64,000 bases of DNA, from positions 496,001 to 560,000 of the forward strand of contig NZ_LMKK01000003.1 in NCBI RefSeq assembly GCF_001421485.1, given 5' to 3'. A program made the translations under genes and the position numbers. Under the pieces are notes generated by a model. That model was not told the origin of the DNA and searched no databases. It saw only the letters and a list, made by a program, of their open reading frames with translations. Source of the DNA: Agreia sp. Leaf210 (lineage in GTDB: Bacteria > Actinomycetota > Actinomycetes > Actinomycetales > Microbacteriaceae). The stretch's first letter is position 1; every line of letters starts with the position of its first letter. This document shows positions 56,665 to 64,000 of this stretch, piece by piece.

Positions 56665-57872
56665 CGCTTCGCTGCCTTCGCCTTCTTGTTGTAGTGCGGG
56701 TTCTCCCAGATGACGGTGCCGCCCTGACCGAGACCGATGCACATGGCCGTGAGGCCGTAGCGCACCTCGGGGTGCTCCTCGAACTGACGGGCGAGCTGGT
56801 TCATCAGACGCACACCGGACGAGGCGAGCGGGTGTCCGATCGCGATGGCCCCGCCGTATTCGTTGACGCGGGGGTCGTCGTCGTCGATACCGAAGTGGTC
56901 GAGGAACGACAGCACCTGGACCGCGAACGCCTCGTTCAGTTCGAAGAGTCCGATGTCGGTGATCGAGAGCCCGGCCTTGCGGAGCGCCTTCTCGGTCGAC
57001 GGAACCGGTCCGATGCCCATGATCTCCGGCTCGACGCCCGCGAAGGCGAAGCTGACGAGCTTCATCTTCGTGGTGAGGCCGAGTTCTTTCGCGGTTGCTC
57101 CGCTGGCGAGCAGGCAGGCCGTCGCTCCGTCGTTGAGGCCCGACGAGTTGCCGGCCGTGACCCGGCCGTGCGGCCTGAACGGCGTACGGAGCCCGGAGAG
57201 GCCTTCCATCGTGGTCTCGGGCCGGGGAGCCTCGTCACGTGTGGCGAGACCCCATCCCGAAGCGCTGCGCGTCGCGACGGGAATGAGGTCGGGCTGGATC
57301 TTGCCTGCCTCGTAGGCGGCGGCGACCTTCTGCTGGCTGCGAAGCGCGTAGCGGTCGGATCGCTCCTTGGTGAGCGAGGGGAAGCGGTCGTGGATGCGCT
57401 CGGCCGTGGACCCCATGTTCAGCGCCTCTTCCGAGACCAGCTTCTCAGCGAGGAAGCGGGGGTTCGGGTCGGCATTGAAACCCATCGGGTGTCGACCCAT
57501 GTGCTCCACGCCGCCGGCGATGGCCAGGTCGTATGCTCCGAAGCCGATTCCGCTGCCCAGGGTGGTGACGCTCGTCATCGCTCCCGCGCACATGCGGTCG
57601 ATGGCGAAGCCCGGAACAGACTGGGGGAGTCCTGCCAGCAGGGCCGCTGTTCGGCCGAGTGTGAGGCCCTGGTCTCCCTGCTGCGTGGTCGCCGCGATGG
57701 CAACCTCGTCAATGCGTTCCTTCGGAACCGACGGGTTGCGCTCCAGCAAACCGATGATCGCCTTCACGACCAGATCGTCTGCGCGGGTCTGCCAGTACAT
57801 ACCCTTTTCGCCCGCACGCCCGAAGGGTGTACGCACCCCATCAACAAATACGACTTCGGCTATTTCGGCCAC
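56661..57872 (-). CDS. fadA: Acetyl-CoA acyltransferase (thiolase), FadA type
   Basis: The thiolase that completes each beta-oxidation cycle. The 403-aa protein has the acylation cysteine in IDRMCAGAMTSV and the conserved GNSSGLNDGA. It also has ELNEAFAVQ, the GHPLASSG His motif, and the C-terminal cysteine motif MCIGLGQG. The start is a GTG preceded by GGAGG. It is the first gene of the fadA-fadB pair. No FadR-like gene or acyl-CoA dehydrogenase gene is in the window. Confidence 0.95.
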   Translation of the reverse strand: MAEIAEVVFVDGVRTPFGRAGEKGMYWQTRADDLVVKAIIGLLERNPSVPKERIDEVAIAATTQQGDQGLTLGRTAALLAGLPQSVPGFAIDRMCAGAMTSVTTLGSGIGFGAYDLAIAGGVEHMGRHPMGFNADPNPRFLAEKLVSEEALNMGSTAERIHDRFPSLTKERSDRYALRSQQKVAAAYEAGKIQPDLIPVATRSASGWGLATRDEAPRPETTMEGLSGLRTPFRPHGRVTAGNSSGLNDGATACLLASGATAKELGLTTKMKLVSFAFAGVEPEIMGIGPVPSTEKALRKAGLSITDIGLFELNEAFAVQVLSFLDHFGIDDDDPRVNEYGGAIAIGHPLASSGVRLMNQLARQFEEHPEVRYGLTAMCIGLGQGGTVIWENPHYNKKAKAAKR

Positions 57873-57946
57873 TTTGCCTCCTTCTGGTTGAGAACCGAGA
57901 CGATCCTAGGCGGGGCCAATGAGTGGTCGAAATCCTTTGACTGTTC

Positions 57947-59212
57947 CTACGACGAGGCTTCGGGCTCGTTCTCTGGCTTTTGGTGGGCATCGACAAAGGC
58001 TTGGGCGATCGGCTGTGCAGTTAGTTCAAGCTGCCAGGGGCGTGCGCCGAGCTCCGAGAGGGACGCCGCTATCGCGTCGGCCGTCATGGGCTCCGGCGGG
58101 GTCCACGCGATACGGCGCAGGATCTCGGGCGTGAGGAGGTTCTCGACAGGGATGTTGACGAACTCCGAGAGCTCCCCGAGTGCCGCCCTGGCGGCCTTCA
58201 GCCGGGAATCGGCCTCGGGATTGCGGTCGGACCAGCTCCGCGGGGGCGGAAGGGTGTCTTCACTGCGTCGATTCACCGGCAGATCGGTTGCCGCCTTGCC
58301 CTCTTCGAGGGCGGCCCACCACCGGTCGATCTCCGTACGACTCGCCCGACCGGAGAACTCCTTCAGCGCCGCGAGCTCTCGCTTCGATTCGGGAAGGACC
58401 CGCGCCGCTGCGACCAGACTGGAATCGGGGACGAGTCGGCCGGGCGACACATCGATCTCGCGGGCGAGTGCGTCTCGCGCCATCCACAGCGACCGCGCCA
58501 CCGCGACATTGCGGGGGTTGCGGAGCGAGTGCACCCCCGTGAGCCGACGCCACGGCTCGGCGGCGACGGGTTTGGGTTCCTTCGTCCTCGTCGCCTCGAA
58601 CTCCTGCGCGGCGATCACCGCTTTGGAGTTCTCGATCAGGAGCTCGGCCAGCTTGTCTCGCAGATCGGGGAGAAGCTCGACATCGAGAGCGGCGTACTCG
58701 AGCCACGACTCGGGCAGAGGCCGACGAGACCAATCCGCCGCCGAATGCTCCTTCTTGAGGTGGATGCCGAGGAACTCCTCGACGACGCTGCCGAGCCCGA
58801 CCCGCGGAATGCCCAGCAACCGGGCGGCGAGTTCGGTGTCGAAGATCACTCGGGGGTCGAGACCGACCTCGCGAAGGCAGGCCAGGTCTTGGCTCGCGGC
58901 GTGGAGAATCCACTCCTCGCGGGAGATCGCGTCGTTCAGTTCGGTGAACGATCCGATCGCGGGCGGATCGAAGAGAAAGCTGCCGGCGCCGCGACGGTAC
59001 AGCTGGATCAGGTACGCGCGTTGTGAGAACTTGAAACCGGATGCCCGTTCCGCGTCGACCGCGATGGGCCCGTGCCCGGCTGCGATGAGATCGACGGCCT
59101 CGAGGTAGGCCTCGCGGGTGTCGATGACGGCGAGCGCCAGCGTGCGCGGAGCCGACTCCGGCGATCCCACTGCCGCGCCGGTGTCGGGGATGGTCTCGTT
59201 ATCGTCAGTCAC
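57947..59212 (-). CDS. rnd: Ribonuclease D-like 3'-5' exonuclease with HRDC domains
   Basis: A 421-aa protein with a DEDDy exonuclease domain. Exo I is IAVDAERASG, exo II HAASQDLACL, and exo III YAALDVELLPDL with the Tyr and Asp. A helical C-terminal half contains HRDC-type segments (about residues 225-290 and 340-400). RNase D trims RNA 3' ends, including tRNA. The GTG at 59212 overlaps the stop of the upstream DUF3000 gene by 8 nt, typical of this actinobacterial pair. Confidence 0.92.
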   Translation of the reverse strand: MTDDNETIPDTGAAVGSPESAPRTLALAVIDTREAYLEAVDLIAAGHGPIAVDAERASGFKFSQRAYLIQLYRRGAGSFLFDPPAIGSFTELNDAISREEWILHAASQDLACLREVGLDPRVIFDTELAARLLGIPRVGLGSVVEEFLGIHLKKEHSAADWSRRPLPESWLEYAALDVELLPDLRDKLAELLIENSKAVIAAQEFEATRTKEPKPVAAEPWRRLTGVHSLRNPRNVAVARSLWMARDALAREIDVSPGRLVPDSSLVAAARVLPESKRELAALKEFSGRASRTEIDRWWAALEEGKAATDLPVNRRSEDTLPPPRSWSDRNPEADSRLKAARAALGELSEFVNIPVENLLTPEILRRIAWTPPEPMTADAIAASLSELGARPWQLELTAQPIAQAFVDAHQKPENEPEASS

Positions 59213-59801
59213 GCCCGAAGCGCCTCGCATTCAATTGTGTGACTCCGTCGATCGCGGGGGGAAGGCCGGCGAGCATGCAGAGCAGCTCCCCCCAGCCTTC
59301 CACATGCGCCGTCACGTCGTAATCCTCGGGGGTCCAGGATGCTCGGAGTTCGATCTGGGCACCGTCGCCCTGCGACTTCAACTCGCCGAACCCACTGGAG
59401 ATGATCTTCGTCGCCGTGCCCGAAGCGGCCGAGTACCGAGCGCCGCGGGTGTCGAGCGCATCGACGAGCCATGACCAGGTGACATCGGCTAGGAACGGGT
59501 CGAGTCCGATCTCGGTCTCGAGCGGCGCCTGCGCGAAGCAGACGATACGGAAGGCGCCGCCCCAGGCTTCCGGCTCGTCGGGATCGTGGAGAAGGATGAA
59601 TCGACCCGTGCCGAGCTCCGAGTCGGAACCGTGCCGCTCGGGATTCACGTCTGCGGCGAGCGCGAGCGAGTACGGGGCGAGGTTCGCGGGCGACGGAATC
59701 TCGGAGACGACGAGTTCGGGTCGGGTCGCGGCTGCACGGACCGCTGCCACGGCAGCCTCGAAGGCAGCAGGGAGTTCGGACGTGGTTGGAGTGTCGGACA
59801 C
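59205..59801 (-). CDS. DUF3000 protein
   Basis: A 198-aa protein of the actinobacterial DUF3000 family. Markers are ISEIPSPANLAPYSLALAAD, FILLHDPDEPEAWGGAFRIVCFA and ELRASWTPEDYDVTAHVEGW. Its function is unknown; it is almost always paired with RNase D, as here. The GTG start lies 6 nt after a TAGTCT -10 box (plus-strand 59808-59813), so the operon mRNA is probably leaderless. Confidence 0.94.
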   Translation of the reverse strand: MSDTPTTSELPAAFEAAVAAVRAAATRPELVVSEIPSPANLAPYSLALAADVNPERHGSDSELGTGRFILLHDPDEPEAWGGAFRIVCFAQAPLETEIGLDPFLADVTWSWLVDALDTRGARYSAASGTATKIISSGFGELKSQGDGAQIELRASWTPEDYDVTAHVEGWGELLCMLAGLPPAIDGVTQLNARRFGRD

Positions 59802-59913
59802 GTCTGCAGACTAGAGTTTCCCGCATGCTGCGCGCCGGAGGCACGCCGGTGACGACCATTGCGAGCGGGCTCCGGCCCGTCTCGGGTGTCGATGACAGGG
59901 AGACCACACCGCT

Positions 59914-61089
59914 ATGACCGCACCCGACGACCGCCGTCCCGTACCCGTCTGGGCCATCGCCACCATCGCGGCGGGAGCGCTGGCCGCCGCCACTGCGGCT
60001 GCGGCGGCCGTCCTCACGACGCTCGTCTCTCGTTCTGTCGTGGTCCCCCCGAAGCATCCCTCCGAGGACGCGACCATCGAATCGGTCGACCTCGAGGCCG
60101 GAACGATCACGCTGCGTGCCACGGCCGACACGCTGCTTCCCGGCCGGTACAGCCTGTGGTTCGATCGCAGCGGCGGCCACGCGCGCATCGGCGAGATCAT
60201 CTCCGTGGCCGACGGCGCCGTGACCCGTTCCATCCTCGAGGTCGACTTCGGCGACCTCGAACAGGCGTCGACCGGTCGCATCAGCGGCTGGTTCTTCCTG
60301 CATCCGCGGGAGTTCCCGTTCCCCTACCGCAACGTCTCCATCGTCACCCCCGTCGGAGATGCTCCGGCGTGGCTGATTCCCGCCGCCGATCCCGACTCGA
60401 CGAGGTGGGTCATCCAGGTTCACGGTCGCGCGGTGAGGCGCGCCGAGACGCTCCGCGCGAGCCGGGTCTTCCACGAGGCGGGGTACACCTCGCTTCTCGT
60501 CTCGTACCGCAACGACGGGGATGCGCCGCGCAGCTCCGATGGCCGGTTCCGGCTGGGGGAGACGGAGTGGGAGGACGTCGACGCAGCCCTGGCCTACGCC
60601 GTCGAGGCGGGCGCGACGAGCGTCATTTTGATGGGGTGGTCGATGGGAGGCGCGACGGTGCTCCAGGTCGCGACTCGATCACGGTTGAAGCACGTGATCG
60701 ACGGCGTCGTGCTCGACTCACCGGTGATCGACTGGCACGAGACACTGCGCTACCGCAGCACGCAGCTCGGTATTCCCGCGCCTGTTCAGACGGCGGCCCT
60801 CGCCACCCTGACGCACGAGTGGGGCACGGTCGCCACGGGGCTCGAGACGGCTGTCGATCTCGACCGCCTCGACTTCGTGGCACGCAGCGCAGAACTCGAC
60901 ACGCGCATCCTGCTTCTGCACAGCGACGACGACGGATACGTGTCGAGCGCGTCGAGCAGAAAACTGGCCAAGCTCCGCGCCGACATCGTGACCTTCGTAC
61001 CCTTCTCGATCGCTCGGCATACGAAGCTCTGGAACTACGATCCCGAACGCTGGAACGAGGCCATCAGAGCGTGGCTTCTCGAGGTCTGA
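59914..61089 (+). CDS. Membrane-anchored alpha/beta hydrolase
   Basis: A 391-aa protein with an N-terminal membrane anchor or uncleaved signal (about residues 12-39). A beta-rich region (about 50-145) and an alpha/beta-hydrolase domain follow. Nucleophile elbow GWSMGG (Ser near residue 246), acid region HSDDDGYV and a terminal ARHTKLWN His are all present, so it should be active. The catalytic domain would face outside the membrane. Substrate unknown; an esterase or peptidase-like role is possible. AGGGAGA precedes the ATG. Confidence 0.87.
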   Translation: MTAPDDRRPVPVWAIATIAAGALAAATAAAAAVLTTLVSRSVVVPPKHPSEDATIESVDLEAGTITLRATADTLLPGRYSLWFDRSGGHARIGEIISVADGAVTRSILEVDFGDLEQASTGRISGWFFLHPREFPFPYRNVSIVTPVGDAPAWLIPAADPDSTRWVIQVHGRAVRRAETLRASRVFHEAGYTSLLVSYRNDGDAPRSSDGRFRLGETEWEDVDAALAYAVEAGATSVILMGWSMGGATVLQVATRSRLKHVIDGVVLDSPVIDWHETLRYRSTQLGIPAPVQTAALATLTHEWGTVATGLETAVDLDRLDFVARSAELDTRILLLHSDDDGYVSSASSRKLAKLRADIVTFVPFSIARHTKLWNYDPERWNEAIRAWLLEV

Positions 61090-61090
61090 C

Positions 61091-61528
61091 TCACGCGACT
61101 CGCTCGCGCACCTGTCGCTTGATCCGCGCGAGCATCGCTGTCATTCCACGGATGCGCAGAGGAGAGACCGCGGCGGTGAGCCCGAGCATGCTCGGGTAGT
61201 CGTCGGCGAGCCCGAGCACCTGCGACGCCGAGAGCCCCTCGATGCCTTGCACGAGGATTGAGGCGAAGCCCCGGGTGGTCGGAGCCTCCGCCGGAGCCGT
61301 CGCGAAGAGGTGGACCGCCTTCTGCTCGTCGACCTCGACCACGATGAAGATCGGCGACTGGCACTCTTCTACCCGTTCGAAGAGGTCGGGATGGTCCCGA
61401 TAGCGCTCGGGCAGCTCGGGCAGCTCGTTCGAGAACTCGAGCAGCAGCTGCAGCCGCTCCTTGATCTCAAGATCGAGGAAGTCGTCGCGGATCTCCGCGA
61501 GGGAGTCGGGAAGTTCTGTCGCATCCAT
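61091..61528 (-). CDS. sufE: SufE-type sulfur acceptor
   Basis: SufE accepts persulfide sulfur from a cysteine desulfurase for Fe-S assembly. The 145-aa protein has the active cysteine in VEECQSPI (Cys56) and the usual family ending with two long helices. It is encoded directly downstream of the sseA-type sulfurtransferase, suggesting a sulfur-transfer pair, with no suf operon nearby. Confidence 0.93.
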   Translation of the reverse strand: MDATELPDSLAEIRDDFLDLEIKERLQLLLEFSNELPELPERYRDHPDLFERVEECQSPIFIVVEVDEQKAVHLFATAPAEAPTTRGFASILVQGIEGLSASQVLGLADDYPSMLGLTAAVSPLRIRGMTAMLARIKRQVRERVA

Positions 61529-61560
61529 GTCTATGAATTATCGCCTATCCGACGACCCGA

Positions 61561-62460
61561 CTACCTGGCCGGGGCTTCTCCCGGGGCCTCTCCAGTGGAG
61601 ATGGGGACACGAACGGCGCTTCCCCACTCGGTCCACGATCCGTCGTAGTTGCGCACCGACTCGAAGCCGAGAAGATGCGTGAGCACGAACCACGTGTGGC
61701 TCGATCGCTCGCCGATGCGGCAGTACGCGATGATCTCGTCGCCGTCGACGAGGCCTGCGCCCTCCCGATAGATCTCGTTCAATTCGGCAAGAGCGCGAAA
61801 CCTGCCGTCGGACGCCGCGGCCTTCGCCCACGGAACGTTCTGGGCCGTGGGGATGTGGCCGGCCCGTAGAGCGCCCTCCTCGGGGTACGCGGGTGCCGTC
61901 GTGCGCTGCCCCGTGTACTCCTCGGGTGAGCGCACGTCGATGAGGGGACTGCCCAGATGATCGAGCACGTCGTCCTTGAACGCCCTGATGGGTGCGTCGT
62001 CGCGTTCGACGACCGGATAGGACGCGGCGACGACCTCGGAGACGTCTGTCGTGACGGGCCGACCCTCGGCGATCCACGCATCCCGACCGCCGTCGAGCAG
62101 CCGCACATCCGTGTGACCGAACAGGGTGAAGACCCACAGGGCGTAGGCCGCCCACCAGTTGTTCTTGTCGCCGTAGATGACGACCGTGCTCTCGCGGGAG
62201 ATGCCCTTCGACGCGGCCAGGGCCGCGAACTGCTCACCGGAGATGTAGTCGCGCACCACCGGGTCGTTGAGGTCGGTGTGCCAATCGATCTTGACGGCCC
62301 CCGGAATGTGACCGACTTCGTAGAGCAGCACGTCTTCGTCGGACTCGACCACCACGAGGCCGGTTTCGCCCAGGTGCGACTGCAGCCAGTCGGTGCTCAC
62401 GAGGCGTTCCGGATGCGCGAATTCGGCGAAGCGGGGCGACGGATCGGCGGCGACGGTCAT
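61561..62460 (-). CDS. sseA: Thiosulfate/3-mercaptopyruvate sulfurtransferase (two-domain rhodanese)
   Basis: A 299-aa protein with two rhodanese domains. The N-terminal one (about 17-140) is inactive, as usual; the C-terminal one carries the active loop CRIGERSSH (Cys247). The CRIGERS loop is typical of actinobacterial thiosulfate sulfurtransferases such as SseA. AGGAGG lies 10 nt before the ATG. Together with sufE downstream (32-nt gap) it forms a probable operon. Confidence 0.93.
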   Translation of the reverse strand: MTVAADPSPRFAEFAHPERLVSTDWLQSHLGETGLVVVESDEDVLLYEVGHIPGAVKIDWHTDLNDPVVRDYISGEQFAALAASKGISRESTVVIYGDKNNWWAAYALWVFTLFGHTDVRLLDGGRDAWIAEGRPVTTDVSEVVAASYPVVERDDAPIRAFKDDVLDHLGSPLIDVRSPEEYTGQRTTAPAYPEEGALRAGHIPTAQNVPWAKAAASDGRFRALAELNEIYREGAGLVDGDEIIAYCRIGERSSHTWFVLTHLLGFESVRNYDGSWTEWGSAVRVPISTGEAPGEAPAR

Positions 62461-62622
62461 GGGTGGTTCCTCCTGGGAGTGCACTCGCCGGTCGGAGACC
62501 GGCACGGCGGTATCGGCGGTTTAGTCTGGAGACACTTGTCTCCCCTCGAATCTATGCCGTTCCGGTGACCGTTCTCCGGGAAACGTCTCTGTTCGACACA
62601 AACTCTCCGGAAGAGCTCCGTC

Positions 62623-63663
62623 ATGGCGTCATCCATCCCCACCACACTCGTTCGACTCGTCGACCGCGCCCCGACACTCTCCGGCGCCGAGATGGCGGCC
62701 GTTCTGGTGCCGCCGCGCCAATTCGACGGGGCGTCGTTCGATTCGTACCGGCCCGACCCCGACTACCCCTCCCAGACCGATGCCCTCGAGATCGTGCGGA
62801 GCTTCTCGACGTCGTGGGCACCGGCAGCTCGGTCGGGCGGGTTCTTCTCCCGCCAGAAGAAAGCGCCGGCCGGACCGACGGGCATCTACCTCGACGGCGG
62901 TTTCGGCGTCGGCAAGACGCACCTCCTCGCGGCGTTATGGCATGCGGCTCCCGGGCCGAAGTACTTCGGAACCTTCATCGAGTACACCGCCATCGTCGGC
63001 GCGATGGGCTACGCCGCCGCGGTGAAGCTCTTCACCGGCGCGAAGCTGATCGCGATCGACGAGTTCGAGCTCGACGACCCGGGCGACACGATGATGATGA
63101 CCCGCCTGCTCACCGACCTGAGCGCATCCGGAACCCGGCTCGCCGCGACGAGCAACACGCCGCCCAACGCGCTCGGCGAGGGCCGATTCGCCGCAGCCGA
63201 CTTCCTCCGCGAGATCCAGTCGCTCTCCGACCGCTTCGATACGGTGCGGATAGATGGCCTCGACTACCGCCGTCGCGACATCGAGGGCCACGCCCGCGTG
63301 CTCGACGAGACGGGAATCGATGACGCCGTCTCGGCCGTCGTGCAGAAGTCCGCCTCGGCATCCGTCTCCCGCGACGACTTCGGCGGACTCATCGCCCACC
63401 TCGGCACCATCCATCCCTCGAAGTTCGTCAAGCTGATCGACGGCATCGATGCGATCGTCCTCGACGACGTCTCACCCCTGTACAGTCAGACAGACGCCCT
63501 GCGGTTCGTCGCCTTCATCGACCGGGTCTACGACGCCCAGATCCCGATCTTCGCCTCCGGCAGCCCGCTCGACGAGGTCTTCGCCGGCGACATGATGTCG
63601 GGGGGATACCGAAAGAAGTACCTTCGATCGGTCTCGCGACTCATCGCGTCGACGCAGTACTGA
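62623..63663 (+). CDS. zapE: ZapE/AFG1-like AAA+ ATPase
   Basis: A 346-aa AFG1-type ATPase. Walker A is GGFGVGKTHLL (about residues 91-101), Walker B LIAIDEFEL, with sensor-like ATSNTPP and the C-terminal YKKLY-like KYLRSVSR segment. In E. coli ZapE assists FtsZ ring dynamics under stress; in actinobacteria the role is untested. The gene is alone between divergent sseA and amt. Confidence 0.92.
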   Translation: MASSIPTTLVRLVDRAPTLSGAEMAAVLVPPRQFDGASFDSYRPDPDYPSQTDALEIVRSFSTSWAPAARSGGFFSRQKKAPAGPTGIYLDGGFGVGKTHLLAALWHAAPGPKYFGTFIEYTAIVGAMGYAAAVKLFTGAKLIAIDEFELDDPGDTMMMTRLLTDLSASGTRLAATSNTPPNALGEGRFAAADFLREIQSLSDRFDTVRIDGLDYRRRDIEGHARVLDETGIDDAVSAVVQKSASASVSRDDFGGLIAHLGTIHPSKFVKLIDGIDAIVLDDVSPLYSQTDALRFVAFIDRVYDAQIPIFASGSPLDEVFAGDMMSGGYRKKYLRSVSRLIASTQY

Positions 63664-63743
63664 CACCGGCTCGCGTTCGGCGCAGGCTCTCCCCGCGGTT
63701 CCGCAGCGAGGCGAAACACAGTTTTTACAATTGCCGTCCGAGC

Positions 63744-63781
63744 GTTACGTGCCGGAAACATTGACGCGCATGTCTTGAAAC
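63744..63781 (+). promoter_or_regulatory. GlnR-type operator upstream of amt
   Basis: GTTAC-N6-GAAAC-N6-GCGCA-N6-GAAAC with exact 6-nt spacing, 120 nt before the amt start. Three of the four boxes match the GlnR consensus; the third is degenerate. Confidence 0.8.
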
Positions 63782-63901
63782 TTCTTCACACGATAGTTGG
63801 GCATACCCGAGTGAGGCGCGCGCGCTGGTTTCCTTCTAACAGCACCCCCGTTCGTCATCATCTCTCGGTGCACCTTGCAACAACTAAGAGAGGTAATTTC
63901 A

Positions 63902-64000
63902 ATGGACCAGGGCAATACCGCCTTTTTGCTCATAGCAGCAGCCCTCGTACTCCTGATGACGCCGGGACTCGCGTTCTTCTACGGAGGACTCGTCAAGGCC
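63902..64000 (+). CDS. amt: Ammonium transporter, N-terminus only
   Basis: The first 33 residues of an Amt/AmtB-type ammonium channel: MDQGNTAFLLIAAALVLL followed by MTPGLAFFYGGLVKA, the conserved end of the first membrane helix. GAGAGG lies 9 nt before the ATG. The rest of the gene, and any glnK/glnD partner, is outside the window. A GlnR-like operator lies upstream. Confidence 0.94.
   Translation, partial: MDQGNTAFLLIAAALVLLMTPGLAFFYGGLVKA

Overview
The window comes from a high-GC Gram-positive bacterium, almost certainly an actinobacterium of the family Microbacteriaceae. The evidence is the actinobacterial gene set (PucR-type FasR with FabD/FabH, homodimeric-type AceE, polyphosphate glucokinase, GlnA1/GlnA2/GlnE, SepH, DUF3000/3093/3159/3710/4191/4193 proteins), the strong bias to G or C at third codon positions, and many genes that start directly at the +1 of a TAnnnT promoter. 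It is ordinary chromosome. I see no insertion sequence, prophage, CRISPR array or integron, and coding density is very high.

Layout. 1-2700 (minus): fatty-acid initiation genes fabH (cut by the window edge) and fabD, with their regulator fasR. 2728-7430: aceE, an AhpE-type peroxiredoxin and a GH13 hydrolase. 7505-11000: tRNA-Val, a methyltransferase, a Nif3 protein, a coiled-coil protein with a degraded zinc ribbon, and RNase P RNA. 11036-13066: ppgK, a small SPOR-like protein and panB. 13172-23600: a secreted alpha/beta-hydrolase-like membrane protein, then a nitrogen block of glnA2, glnE, a ThrE-type exporter and glnA1. 23588-29021: DUF4191, a membrane-anchored pseudokinase, and the E2 and E3 subunits of 2-oxoacid dehydrogenase. 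29130-33047: pepA, a PAC2 protein and an MFS transporter. 33246-38442: sigA followed by a tightly coupled four-gene cell-wall-like operon. 38476-43597: topoisomerase IV genes parE and parC. 43712-48880: a phosphodiesterase-like enzyme, sepH, dut and several actinobacterial DUF genes. 49046-53939: aconitase and dxs. 53936-64000: a DHFR-like reductase, fadB/fadA, RNase D, DUF3000, a hydrolase, sufE/sseA, zapE, and the start of an ammonium transporter gene under a GlnR-type operator.

The most notable part is 34594-38442. A MurT-like ligase with an intact P-loop is followed by a GatD homologue that contains no cysteine at all and has lost both catalytic histidine positions. Two alanine-racemase paralogues come next. 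The first keeps the C-terminal catalytic Tyr but has Arg in place of the PLP Lys and lacks much of the barrel. The second keeps the PLP Lys but has lost the segment carrying the catalytic Tyr. Alanine racemase active sites are built across the dimer interface from Lys of one chain and Tyr of the other, so the pair looks like an obligate heterodimer with one composite active site. Microbacteriaceae make cross-link group B peptidoglycan, in which the D-Glu alpha-carboxyl (the group MurT/GatD normally amidates) carries the cross-bridge. I infer that this operon may be a repurposed MurT/GatD/Alr system for building that bridge.

Nitrogen control is also visible. Four-box GlnR-like operators with exact 6-nt spacing lie upstream of glnA1 and amt. 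An 18-bp perfect palindrome and a DtxR/IdeR-like half-site lie upstream of aconitase.
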